64,000 bases of DNA from Oreocharis arfaki. Lineage: Eukaryota > Chordata > Aves > Passeriformes > Paramythiidae. Shown one piece after another: positions 47,001 to 59,513 of this stretch (within the stretch, counting starts at the first letter, position 1; each line of letters starts with the position of its first letter). The stretch is taken from assembly GCA_013398015.1 (NCBI GenBank), contig VZRR01012727.1:1713901-1777900 (forward strand), written 5' to 3'. The notes beneath the pieces were generated by a model. That model did no database searches and had not been told where the DNA came from. It worked only from the letters and a program-made list of their open reading frames with translations. The translations under genes and the position numbers were made by a program.

Positions 47001-49071
47001 TGTATGTGCAATAGAGGTCAAAAAAAGGTTTACTGCTGAAGCTGAGTCTGTCACTCTTATCAAAAACCGAGCAGTTTGCCCGTTGATGCTTTGTCTGATA
47101 AAAACTGTTGTGAACACATCTTGAAAGAAAACATAAAATAATACCCTTACATCGGCCTTTTAATTAACTATTAATAATTAGACTGCACTGTTTTAGAGCC
47201 CAGCAAGAGTTTCTCAGTGGATGATGTGGCAGGCTGATTGCCAGCTATTACAGTCGACTCAGAGGAGCATCCTTCACCCAAAGCTTGGTGAAGGGAATGA
47301 CAGAAATATTTTGAAGTTTAATAGTACATGCACTACGGAAAAAAAAGATTAAAATGTAGGCAGAGAAGGAAGATATGCAAATCATAAGGCAGACATTGAT
47401 CTTAAACAATTTTTTTTTTTAATGGACATTTTGTGGCAAATCAAAACCTGTTGAATGGAGGCACTGTGTTTCCTTGATGCTACGTCTCTGAATAAGATCT
47501 GGCTTTATCTTAATCAGAATGACTGAGAAAAGGCAACATTTCTACTGGAGCTACTCTGTGGGTATGATACAATGGGGTTAATTTATTTATTTACATTTCA
47601 CAAAATAAAAGGAGTTCTGATAATTGCATAAATGAATAGGGAAGCTGCTGGCCTGTCTGTGTGTCTCAGTGACTGTACAGGATTATCCTTCACGCTCTGC
47701 TTTACAGTGACAGCCAAAAAAGCAGCCACAAGCCACCAGATAAAAAATGTGTTTCTTTTTTTCCTTAGAAAAGGAGTTCAGTAATTTCCCAATGCTGTAA
47801 GAATTGTGACACTGAAAGAGAAGGGTGAATTCCATGCACCAAGACTGGTGATAATACAGACCTTTGCAAGAAGTTATATAAGCTAGAGCACTGCACCACA
47901 AAAGTTAGTATCAGCTTAATTGCAAATGAATCATTTGAATTATTTCCTTGTCTTCTCTGGAGTGCTTGAATATTCCCAAATAAATAATGAGCTTTGAAAG
48001 ATATTCATCTCCCCAAGAGAGACAAGTTTCTGTAAACTTGACTTAAAGAAGTATTGCTGCAGGCAATGAAATCTATACAAGCAAACAAAGCCCAGGAGAT
48101 AGGTTGCCTTCTGGCAGACTATTAGAAAACATTTCTTTAGCAACTTGCTACATTCTTCAAAATAATAACCACTATTATTTTTAAATGGAAATCTTTTCTG
48201 TTTGAAGTAGTACTTTAAAAACCCCCAGGATCAGAGCACACCAGAGTAAATCTTATCACTAGTCCTGCTGAATGTGCCTGCAACAGGGCTCGTAGGACAT
48301 AACCAGCCATCTGAGCTTGAACTTGTGGGTTAGTTTTTTGGTTTTTAGGGTTTTTTCTGGAGGGGAGGTGGGGTTGTATGTGGATATATTTTACAAACTC
48401 TGACCAATCTGGGCTCTGAACACCTGGGAGACTGGAGAGCTTTTCTCTGCTTCAGACCAGTCTGTTCAATGGCTCTTTTTTTGTTAAAGGCCCTGCAAAT
48501 GGATTTGGAGGCAAATTCTCCAAACCCTGTGGAAGACAAATGATGATTTATTGCAGCACTCTCCTACCATGTTAACTAGAAAAGACAACTGAATGCAACT
48601 TTTCATCCAGAATTCCACTGCCGTGGTATGATACCCACCTCTAAAAAAAGCTCTACGTTACATTAAAACTCCTGTTTTATGATTGGAACTACCTATTTCC
48701 ACCATAAAGTGGCGAGAAAATCTGGACATCAGAAGAGGTCAGGCTGTGATGAAACAAGAGGTGTTACGCATGCTGTCTTGGTAGCTCAAAGTCCATGGAC
48801 AACTAGCAGTGGTCTTTCTTACTTGAGGATTTAAAAAAAATTATTTTCCTAATAAACCATCTAAATCTGTGAACTGGACATCTGATCTCTAAAAATTTTC
48901 CTCCACCCACAGTACTAGTTATGCACTTGCCACTAAACAGCTGCCTACTTCCAACATTTAAGAGAGTACAGAGTGTGAGGAATGTGCCTCTGACACGTAC
49001 CATAGAAGATCTACAGGAAAAATTAAGGTTTCTTCATGCAAAATTAAAAAATAGAGTATGGCATAAAATCT
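41031..49071. other. gene-free sequence
   Basis: No gene was recognised. Three overlapping open frames of 110-126 codons cover 41119-41813, but none resembles a known protein. A small inverted repeat resembling CR1 ends lies near 43401-43445. A homeodomain-site-rich block lies at 47150-47300. Confidence 0.6.
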
Positions 49072-49097
49072 AACAGTACCTATTTACAGGTACTGTT
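49072..49097. repeat. 10-bp perfect hairpin at repeat edge
   Basis: AACAGTACCT (49072-49081) and AGGTACTGTT (49088-49097) are exact reverse complements separated by six bases. The hairpin abuts the left edge of the inverted repeat copy described next and is not present at the other copy. Confidence 0.85.
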
Positions 49098-49379
49098 ATT
49101 ATTTCTTCCAGTATCAAAACTATCCCAGTACCAAAAAATTAAAAAATAACAAATGTGGCTTTAAGGTCTTACTTTAAAGCCACCACACATTGCTTGTAAG
49201 TTTCCCTCTTTCCACAACACAACACAACAGTTTTCCTTCCTCTGCCTAAGTTTTCCACAGGCCATGAACTAATGACTGTTTTCCATTGCATTTAGTCTCT
49301 CTCAAGACAGTGTAAGTCTGTAGTTTAAATACAGCACTGCAACACTTGAGTTGTCTCCTAAACAGCCTGGAAAAAAAAA
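49095..49379 (+). repeat. A-tailed repeat, copy 1 (inverted partner at 59.2 kb)
   Basis: This roughly 285-bp segment ends in an A-run (49371-49379). Its sequence up to the A-run reappears in reverse complement at 59230-59513 with about ten substitutions and one 5-bp indel in a CACAA repeat, roughly 96% identity by eye. Sequence outside the segment does not clearly match. The A-tail at the same end in both copies suggests retroposition of an unrecognised short element, though an inverted local duplication is also possible. There is no open frame of note. Confidence 0.85.
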
Positions 49380-52228
49380 TCACATTAAGAAATTACTTGG
49401 CAGACTGTTAACTTCAGCTATTAAAATAATTATTCAACGTGAGAGAAACATGTAACAATTATATTTAACATTGGTTTGTCAGAACTTTCTCATTTATTAA
49501 GTTCAGTGACAATGCCTTTAAGAATAATATGATAGAGGAGTATCTTAGCATGAAATATAGCAAGAGACAGAGATTACTTTAACCAGAGATTTCTGTTTAC
49601 TTTAGCTGAGCCACTGCAAAGTCTTTGCTATGCTTGTTACTAATTGCAGCGATTTAAAAAGGCTTCGATTCTGTACTCTTGGGATAGGGAGTACAGTAAC
49701 TTCAGGACTGAGTTCTAGACATCTCCTTTCGCAAATCTATTTTGAAACTAATTATATGGGGAAACCTTCAGAAATTCATTAAAGTTTTTGATGTGGAGTC
49801 CTGAATTTTTTTTTTTTTGGGGGGGGTGTTTCTATTGTAGCACCAACACAGTGACACTGCTGGACTATGGGGAATTAAGAACCTGTGCTGCACATTAGAT
49901 ATCCCTATAAAGTAAAAGCAGAAGAATGTGCTGCAATTATAAATAACATCTTAGACATGACACAAGTGCTATGTATTTATTTTAGACACAGCGAGGAATG
50001 CAAATGAATTTCTGCTAACAACTGGTATTCTAAAGCATTAAGTTTTCTTCCTAGATGAAGTTTTCCCATTATGTCTCATTATTTCAGTCAGCATTTATGC
50101 TTTTTTTGAGGAGATACTCTACCAAAAATAAATAATTAAACCACAGATGAACTGTCAAAAGGGAACATTCATATTTTAACGCAACATTAACATTTTGGTA
50201 ATTAACATGGCAGTTAATGCTTTTAGCAGATGTAACAACATTAGACTTGTAAATTTTAATTAAAGTTAATAGTTCACGATAGCTGTAGGGATCAGGCATC
50301 CTCTCTGGATACTGAAAACATGTCTAATGTGATTAGAAATACTAATTGAAGAAAAAAGGACTGCTATAGTAATGACTGTACTTCTTCATCCTACTAAATT
50401 ATTACAAACCTGCAGGAAGTTTTAAAAATATATTTGTAGGAGGAAGCTTGAAGAGTCAAATGCTCCCCTTGAAGAAATTAAAAGGGGTCAAAAGAACATT
50501 GCAGATATTTCCTGTGTGTTAGAAGAGGGAAAATCATTAATTGAAAGCCATTACTCCTCCCTCATCCTCCTGAGATCATATTCCCAAGAAATACTATAAA
50601 GTTATTTGGTTACATTTCACAACCCTTTTGGATTTAATTAGGAACTAATGTGTTAGTTTTAATTCCCTCAGAGGTTTTGAATTCCAACAGCAGGCAGAAA
50701 AACAGGACTGGCACTGGGAACTATGACTCAAGTGGACATCTCTCGGTGTTAGTGCAAGTTAAGAGATTGGGAGTGAGTCCTTTTCATGGCCTGCTGATAC
50801 ATGAAACACTTTAATAAACACAGGGAAAGGATTAGTTTTATTAAGGGTAATTACAAGCTGCTAGCCACCTATAAAATGCACCCCATTTTATTGTAAAATG
50901 CCAACAATATTTATTTCACTTTTTCTGTGCATTTTTCTTGTCTCAAGCTGGCTCTGAAGCCAGTAGAAAAATTCTGTAGTCCTCATTCTAGCAGAATTGC
51001 CACTGAAAATCATGTTCTTTCTAGCATTTCAGCTAATAAAGACTAAACACTGGAAATTAAGTTTGCTTTTTTGACTGACAATAGTTATTTTTAGGATAAA
51101 TGCACTTATTCCCTGCTCATGCCGTTAGCTCCATTTCTGTCAACACCCTTCCAACATCACCATAAATTATTATTCATTTGCATTGCAGCACAGGCATAGG
51201 TTCTGTTCTACCAGGGAAAGTGCAAAGACATGGTGAGAGACAACCCTTGTTGGGAAGAATTGCACTCTAACCAGTTGTGACACAGGCTGAGAGAAAGGAT
51301 GCTAGCAGAACAAATGCTGGTTTATCTTCATTTTGGTTTTGTCTGAAAGGCTGGAACAAGAGGTTAGGAAATTTGGTCAAGCTTACATGGAAAGAATGAA
51401 TAAAGTGATTTGAATTAAATTTATTGAATAACAATGGAATTAAGAACAGATTGGTCAAAGACATATTAGACTCTGGGGAAAGTGCCTACATGCAATATAT
51501 GTAACTTTTTGTCTCGTGCCAGGTCTAAACGTGAACACTAAATGGTGTTTAATTAATCATGAACCTCATGCTGCCTTTCTGCAAAGGTGTACATTTTATT
51601 GACTACAGGTGAGAGGACCTGAACTGTGTATTTATAATAGCTGCCAGGTGTGTACCTGGAATGAGACAGTGAATAACACAATACATTTGAATATGCACCT
51701 CCATGAGGTCTGCAGCTTCATTGACTTGTGTGTTAAATAGACAAGAAATGCATTTATCTATCACTTTCCACTGAAAAATCACAATATATTTTACAAACTT
51801 CTAAATTTTACCTGTGTTACTATGTAAGATAAGTTGCTCCTATGGACACCCCGGAGTCTCAACACTAGGGGTACAACAGCGTGAATGTCTGATTTAGCCA
51901 GGGATTTAGTCAGGTGGGAGAGGAAAATTAAAGTTATGGTTACGGTTTCAGTCATTTTTTTGGACAACATGTCCTCATTTCCTAGACTTCACTGAAGCCA
52001 ATGGGATTCTGCATATGGATCCATATACATGGATATTTATTTTATTTGGCTTAAAATGTAATAGCTGTGAATTTTCATTCATAATACTGCATTTTTGTTT
52101 TGTAGTATTATAGTAATAATGTCTCCAGCATAACACAATTGCTAGCAGCTATAACTTACTGAAGGAAAGGATGAACTTGACTAAATTTTCTGGTTTTTTT
52201 GTTAAAATTCCCAGATCCAAAAGCTAAG

Positions 52229-52313
52229 GCCCAGGTCTTCAGCTGTGTAAATCAGCATGACTCCACTGGAGTCAGAGCAGCTACACCAACTTAACACTGG
52301 GTAAGAGTCTGAA
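52229..52313. repeat. degenerate palindromic amniote repeat (MITE-like)
   Basis: The segment centres on the perfect palindrome GACTCCACTGGAGTC (52259-52273). Its left arm holds TCTTCAGCTGTGTAAATCAG and the right arm a diverged complement (AGCTACACCAACTTAACACTG). This resembles a widespread reptile/bird palindromic element with arms like 'ctcagctggtgtaaatcagc'. It was recognised from memory of the motif and is diverged. Confidence 0.5.
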
Positions 52314-55300
52314 CTTCAGTGACACCAGATATACAGTTTACAGTTTTTATTGGCAAGTACATGTTTATAGACTTGAAGGCAGTTTCTAATCCTGTGTCAT
52401 ATCGTAAACACTACCACCTTGGACAAACAGAACAATTATTTGGAAGCTGAAAGTCCTACCTACTTCTCTAAGAGTTTCTTTTATATGAATATGTTTCTGC
52501 TCTTCTGTGAAAGAGCCTCACACATGAAGGACCGTTGCCAGACAGAAGTTAGATAATTTCTACCATTAGCAAAATGTACTACTATTCAGGTTCTGGCATT
52601 CAGAGCAGGCTAATCAACTTACAAGGTGGAAAACTGAAAAATATATAAAGGGAATACTGTGTCATCACTGATTAGTCACACAGTTCATTGTCACAGTTAC
52701 TGAAACTGCTACACCTGTAATGTTCAAAAGGGGTTGGACCTTTAGATAAATGTAAAGGATGACTCAGCAAAAAAAACCAAAAAACCAACCCGCAAACTTG
52801 AGAAGGACAGTTTGGGGTTTATGATAAATATTTGTTAAACAGGAAGAACCGAGGTAAGATATAATACAGACGAATATGTCTGGTGCTGGATCTTGAACAG
52901 TCATTGCCATCTTGTGTAAACAGCAGAACCAGCCCTTAACTGCATTTGAACTTGCTGCCTGGGCAGTCTGTTACTAGCACTGCTGAAACGAGGGTGAGTA
53001 GTGCTGCCCTCAGGGAACATGGAGAATGCCAGGACATGCTGAGGGAAGATATGGATGGCCTGGGGTATAAGAAACCTGGAGCCTGCTCATTTAGCTGCAG
53101 TGGAGTGGGAGCTTGGATGGACAGGATAGCCTGGCCTACACTGAGATCAGCCTGTGGTCAATTAACCTGCACCAAAATGTAGTTTTCTTAATTACCAGTA
53201 AGCTAGGTTAGGCTAACTGTGCTCACTACAATATACAAACATTTTCTTCCTTCAGTTAAACAATGACACATGTATTATGATAATACATGGAAATAGCAGC
53301 GTGCTAGAGCAAAGAAAAATGTTGAAAAAAATAACTGTATTTAACTGTGATTATGTATATAATCAAATTTTCGGAAAAGGTATCGCACAGTACTCGGTGT
53401 AGCTCAGTACTGATCCTTTCTTTTTATTGCAGTGCAGCTTAATTTCTTTAAGCAATTTTAGTGAAGAGTTGTCGAGAAGTTTTACTGAAATACAGGAATC
53501 TCCTATCAACCAAGCTCCCTGTTTCCACATACCTTTCAAAAAACTCTCACAGGTTTCTGTGGTATTAAAGGGCTCCCTGTAGGAACCTCTCATAATATCC
53601 ACATAAGCAAACAGTTTTTCTATCCTGCAGGCTTCCTGCTTGTGATGTGTTTGGAAGGGGTTTTACAATAAAGTTTTATACCATTACTAAAATTTTCCTT
53701 CAGATGCTTTTGGTCTGCCTTTTACAGTTTTACATTTAGCTTGCCAGAGGTTTTGCTATTTTCTGTTTTTCTCATCTGAACACAATTTTTTTAGGAGTTC
53801 CTTTTCCTTTTTAATAATATCCTTTATTCTCATGCAGAGCTCTGCTAGTCTTTTGAAGACCCTCTAAGTGGCTGTGACAGATGATAGATACTTACTCAGA
53901 AACTCTAATACAGGTAATTTCCTCCTAATTTACTTTTAACAAACTTCCTTGATTTTATGTAGTCCTCTTTTCAACATTCACTGTTGCTACGGTAAGTTTA
54001 TTTGGCCTTTTCACTTCTACAAGGTTTTTTATTTGAATATATTATGATCAAAATTCTAAAACAGTTCTTTGATATATAAATTCTGAAGAAGGTCTGGTGC
54101 CCTGCTTGATACAAATCAGGAGTTCTCCAAGCTCCCCTGAATTGCTCCATTTAATGATTTATGTTGTCTAAAAGCATAAGTTCTGCATAAAGCCCTATCA
54201 TAATACGTATCCAGTGCAAATATAATGGAGATCTCTTTACTCCTGCCTTCACAGCCTTTCTCATTTCCCCATCCATGTCACAGGCAGCTATCCTAGCCTT
54301 TTTACTGTTAGTAACAAAGAACCAGGAGAGAGGGAGACTTTTCAGGCTTCAAGGACTTAGAGCAGAGCAGCCGCTCCTTTTGATTAATTTCCTGTAGTTT
54401 ACTGATTTGAAGAACCTGAAGAATTGTTAACCAGGGAGCTGTTATGTTACGCTCCTATCTCTGTGACCTCTGAGAGCTCTATCCCCATCCTCCACCGTCC
54501 TAGTGAGCTCTTCTGCCTGAAAGTTTTAAAGTTTTCAAATCTGTACTTTTCCTGAATGTTCAGTTTATTCTGTTAACGAACATCTCAGGAGTCTCCAGCT
54601 GTACAGAGCCCTGGAAAACAGCGGAAGCAAGTTAGGAATGATCCAGGGAGCTGGGCTAAACGTTTGAATTCCTGGTTGATTTTTATGTTGTTACCAAACA
54701 CTCTCTAGGTGCTTTCAAGTCTAGCAGCTTAGTCCTGACAAAGGACACTGTTTTCAGAGACAATCCAAGTGTCACATTGCCATTCCAAATAATACCATTT
54801 GTTGTCATTTGGTATTTTTAATATTCTTGAACCCTGACTACATGTATAGGTTATATATATTCACAGATTTCAATGATCAGAAAAAGACTGGTGCAGCTTT
54901 CTTAAATCAATGCTGATACATAAGTAGATTAATAATAGCACGGCTAGTGAAGTGTAACATCCACTGACAAATAGTGAGGTCCTTGTTCCTTCTGTCTCTG
55001 GCCTGTTCAATTCCAGGTGTAAAGCATTTGCTGCCAACACCTTCAGAAGTTGGTAAGACTTACAAAACAAGCCATGTTCTCCCTCACAGATCCCTAATTC
55101 CAGCATGTCTTTGTCCATTTTCTCTAATCTTTTGCTAGCTGGTTAGGCAGTGTCCCCTCCGGCCTCTGAGAGAAGCATTTGCCAGAGATAAGCCTGCTCC
55201 TTAACAATCCCTAAGGCTACTGGATCTTCTGGAGCCTCTTCTGCCTTTCTGATTCTGTTTGATATAAAGTCTCCATTACAGGGAATATTAGACAAATTTA

Positions 55301-56329
55301 TTTAACTGTAAATGTGCATTGAAAAGCAAAGAAAAACATCCTTCTATAAATAAACATCTGTACAACCCAGGTCTGAAGAGAATCTTCTGTGGTATGTGGA
55401 AGATGTGTCACTTTGCAAATTTAAAATTAATGGGGGCAGTGTAGTTACATTTATATGAAAGCCTGTTTGCCTGGTTGTGATGATGAACTAATTAACCAAA
55501 GCAGACTCTTCATTTTTACGTACTCTGAGTCTCAAGCACCAAGAATAAAATGGAAACAACCATGGAACAATCTTCTAAGAAAGACAAGACTGGAATACAG
55601 AAAAGAGAAGATGCTTCAGCAATTGGTAATGTCAGGCTAAAGTAGCCATTGGATTCAGGTGACTAAAGAGAGAAGTCAAAATAGTATGCAATAGAAGAGT
55701 GAAATAACACTATCGAGAAAATCAAGGAAAAAGAATGAAAGTGAAAGAGCAGTGAGTATAAAAATAGGATGAAAGAAAAAAAAACAACCCAAATACAGAT
55801 TAAGCAAAGGAAGACAGTGAGAAACCTACTGTACAAAAAGGCAAGTAGGCCCTGGGTTATTCTCTTTTTATGCATGAACATAGAGAAACCTTCAAATGCT
55901 ACCTAAGTCTAGGTTGTGAATTGCTCATTTTCCATCTAATAGAGTCCAGAAAATAGCAATATCTGAGTATTATAGTACTAATTGCCTTTACCTGTGAAAA
56001 AATGAGACCTAGTAAGACCCAGTACTTTATGGTGAGCTACACACCAAATAACAGTCTCTCCTTTTTCCATCAGAGGTTTTGCAAATAGGTGACTACCTCA
56101 CACAACCCAATTTCTGGTTGAGGCTGAAGAGATTTTTGGATGTGGGAAACAGTCAGTGGACTTGCTGACTGTAATTCTTTTGAGTAACTTCTTAACATTG
56201 TATGTCAGATCTATCAATTTTTCACTCTTTGCTATGTGGCGAGCCCTGAAGTATTGCACTTTCTACAAGAATACAATCCAGGGGATTCTTGTTCAAGAAA
56301 CTGCATTTGCAAGATAGTTTATCAACAAG

Positions 56330-56408
56330 AAAACCCAAACAACCCCCCCAAAACCCCAACAAACAAACAACCCTCCCAAATAAACAAACAAAACCCCAAA
56401 ACAAACAA
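56330..56408. repeat. A/C-rich low-complexity tract
   Basis: AACCCC, CAAACAAACAA and AAACCCCAAAAC units alternate. In composition it is the reverse complement of the T/G tract at 26.5 kb. Confidence 0.85.
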
Positions 56409-57389
56409 GTTCCAATTCATTCTTTTCGACTATCTTAAAGAAATGCAAAATGCACATCAAAGGGGAAGTTACAGGGTATGTCTGATTCCACAGCCGGGGT
56501 GGTCACCTTGTCACTGTATTTGGCCAGTGGCATCGAATGCCCCAGTGCTAATACAGAGGAAATGTGCAGAACGATTAACAAATCAGAGAAATGAGAGCCA
56601 ACAAAAGTAATTTCCTTTCAAATTTCATTAGACTTTGTATCACTGGAGACATTGCAGATGTCTCAAAGCTGAAAAGTTTGCCTCAGAAACAGTTATAATT
56701 TTGTACAAGAGGAGGTGAACAGACTTTTTTCAGACACATTGGCCCATTTCCTACTTATTTTGCAAGGCTTAAATCAAGTATTACTTGACCTGTTACAAGG
56801 GAAAGACTGGAACAAAACCTCTAACCCTTATGAGAACTTAAGTTTTGCTTTGGAAAAATCAAGTACATATGACTCAATATAATTTTAAATTCCTGCTTTC
56901 TCTTTTTTAAATTACTGGAGTGCCTTTTACAGAGAGCTTCTATACCTCAGGAAAAAGTTATTTGATCACAGTAATCCATAACCTTACTGGGGAAACTGTG
57001 GTGAGCTTTCAAATTTTCCCCATCATTGGTTCTTAAGGCTTCTCTTCTGTGTAGTTAATTGCCTTTCCTTGCACTGAAGCAGGGTAAACTTTCAGGACCC
57101 TGAAAAACAGTAGCATTCTGGAATTCAGAATTTTTTAAATTAAACCCAGTACTGTTGCACAGTAGAAGCTGGTGGAACAGGACTCACCAAGAGTCTGGCC
57201 TTTTTTGTTCCCGTCAATTTTATTTCTCCCAGTATAGCAAAAAGGAGTTTGTGTCACTTCCAGCTGATGTACTCAGTTAATATCGAATGTCTCGCAGACT
57301 GAGTATCAGAACTCGTATACAAAATGAGCAAGTCTGGTGGCATGCTGCGTTTTCAAATCTGGCTGGGCCCAAGCCTTAGACCAGCGCGG

Positions 57390-58700
57390 TTCAGAGAAGC
57401 GCAGAGGGACCAGTCCCCGCTCCAGAGGTCGGAGCTGGTGTTCCTGCTGCTCCCGGTTTGGCCTGGGGCGAGCGGCGCTTCCCGTGCCCGCTGCGTTAGC
57501 GCAGTGCCCGGGCCCTGTGTGCTCCATGGCACGAACACGGCGGCACAGGCACTCCCTGTCTCACCGCGCTTACAACCCCGGTCACTTCCAGAGGAGCTGT
57601 GAGTTCTCCGCGTACAGCCGGACCCCGCCCGCCGGGACCGGCNNNNNNNNNNNNNNNNNNNNNNNNNNNNNNNNNNNNNNNNNNNNNNNNNNNNNNNNNN
57701 NNNNNNNNNNNNNNNNNNNNNNNNNNNNNNNNNNNNNNNNNNNNNNNNNNNNNNNNNNNNNNNNNNNNNNNNNNNNNNNNNNNNNNNNNNNNNNNNNNNN
57801 NNNNNNNNNNNNNNNNNNNNNNNNNNNNNNGGCTGCGGCGCGGGGCGCCATTGGCCGCGGCGGCTGCCGCTCCGCCCGCCGCACGGGGAGGGAGCGGCGC
57901 GGGGCCGCTGCGAGAAAGTTTGTGCGCGGCACTGGAGCGGTACGGCCGCGGCATGGGGCGGGATGGCCGCGGGCTGCGCCCCGTCCGGGGCACCGGTACC
58001 TGCCGCGCCGCCGGAGGGGTGACGAGCCGCCGTGTGCTGGCAGGGCAAGCGGCGTCCTGAGCGCTGTGGTGGCGTTTCGCCCGGAGGCGGCTGCCTCGCT
58101 GCCACCGCCGAGAGGAGCGGACGGCCGGGGACCGTGCCCGGCGGCCTCGCCTCTTCTGGCCTCAGCCTGCCTGCGGCCCGGCCGCCCCCCGTGCCTCTGC
58201 CGCGCTGGGCTCCTCGCGTGCCTTCCGCAAGCGGAGCTGCTTTCCGTGGTGTTCCTCGTCATTCTCCTCTTGTTTCCTCCAGGCTCCCGTGCCCTTCTCT
58301 CGCTTAGGGGTGGGTGTCAGGCCGGTACTCCCCGGGGCAGCCGAGGGACAGTCCAGCCTCGGGGTTCGCGCGGCCCTGGGTGAAAACAGTGCCGTCATCG
58401 GGAGCCGCGGCCCTGCTGCTGCGAGGGCAGGCAGCCCCGTCCTGGCGGGTCCAGCGGCCTCTGCCCCGCGCCTCCCCGGGAGGGCACCAGGGCTTCCCGG
58501 CCGGAGCCCTCCGGCGGCCGCAGCCCGTCCACCCTCCCGGGCCGCCCGCAGTGCGGGGTTTGCCCGCCCGGCGCCCCGGGGCCGTGCGGGGCTGGGGAGA
58601 ACGGGCGAGACAGGAGACGCTGGAAGTGAGGCATCCTCCGTCTGGGGAGTGAGGGTCTCCTCCTTCACCTTACCGAGCGCCCAGGCTCGGTTGTCCCGGT
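57390..58700. promoter_or_regulatory. CpG island, probable promoter and first exon of the next gene (NEK7 candidate)
   Basis: About 1.3 kb is extremely GC- and CpG-rich with sharp AT-rich borders, and the densest part is lost in an assembly gap. An inverted CCAAT box (ATTGGC) lies near 57850. In vertebrates the gene after LHX9 in the same orientation is NEK7, a mitotic and NLRP3-inflammasome-linked kinase whose first exon is non-coding, so this is most likely its promoter. No NEK7 coding sequence was found to 64000. Long open frames in both strands are low-complexity and caused by the high GC. The identity is inferred from gene order only. Confidence 0.6.
57643..57830. other. assembly gap (188 N)
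   Basis: A run of 188 N bases lies in the middle of the CpG island. GC-rich promoters are often lost in sequencing, so the missing part may hold the true first exon. The N count may not equal the real length. Confidence 0.99.
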
Positions 58701-59229
58701 ACCGGCCCCGAGTTCCTTTCAATGTCCATGCGAACCGAACCTGCGTGATTTTAGGGTTCAGAGGTTCAGAACGCAGTTCTTTGAGTGGAATGTGCTTTGA
58801 TTTGCTCTGCATTTTGTGAGGAGCATCACTACTTGAATGGTAAAACAAGATAATCGCTCTACTTCTGGAAAAAGATCATGAAGGGATGTGTGTTCATTAA
58901 TCACACAAGTATTTCATTCTTGGTATTAGATAAAAACTTTCTAAATGTTTTTTCCTTTCTTGCACCAACTGAATGGTAATTTTGGTCACCTTTTAAAGTG
59001 GTAGCAGTGTCTGCTCACGTTGCAGTAGTGGCATCACTTCTCAGGAAAGGTCACATGTGCACAGTAATTTCACTGAATGTACTGGATGTATTTCCTATAT
59101 GAAGTTGTATTACAAGCTTGAGATGCAGAAATCGCAATATATTAATCCATAAAATACATATTGTGGATGATTAAATTGAACGGTTAGATTCACAGATTGG
59201 CTAAATCAGGAAGAGTGAAATTTAAAAGG
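58701..59229. other. flank of CpG island, probable start of intron 1
   Basis: The sequence changes quickly to AT-rich DNA after the island. No exon was recognised. If the island is the NEK7 promoter, this would be its first intron. Confidence 0.4.
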
Positions 59230-59513
59230 TTTTTTTTTTTTCCCCAGGCTGTTTAGGAGATAACTCAAGTGTTGCAGTGCTGTATTTAAACTATGGACTT
59301 ACACTATCTTGAGAGAGACTAAATGCAATGGAAAACAGTCATTAGTTCATGGCCTGTGGAAAACTTAGGCAGAGGAAGGAAAACTGTTGTGTTGTGGAAA
59401 GAGGGAAACTTACATGCAATGTGTGGCAGCTTTAAAGTAAGACCTTAAAGCCACATTTGTTATTTTTTAATTTTTTGATACTGAGATATTTTTGATACTG
59501 GAAGAAATAATAA
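59230..59513 (-). repeat. A-tailed repeat, copy 2 (inverted partner of 49.1 kb)
   Basis: This is the reverse-complement copy of 49095-49379. On the + strand it starts with a T-run (59230-59241, the A-tail of the element) and four C, then continues AGGCTGTTTAGGAG. It runs to about 59513, next to GGAAGAAATAATAA. It has one CACAA unit fewer than copy 1 and about ten substitutions. No clear target-site duplication was seen at either copy. Confidence 0.85.

Larger units (their letters stand above)
49380..57389. other. gene-free sequence
   Basis: AT-rich DNA with no gene recognised. It contains a T/G run at 49806-49827, homeodomain-site-rich blocks near 50181-50290 and 50800-50920, a degenerate palindromic repeat at 52229-52313, and an A/C low-complexity tract at 56330-56408. 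Confidence 0.6.

Noticed and set aside
57337..58848. Long open frames of 150-350 codons around the assembly gap
   Set aside because: The length comes from high GC and from the N run being read through. The proteins are low-complexity and not recognisable.
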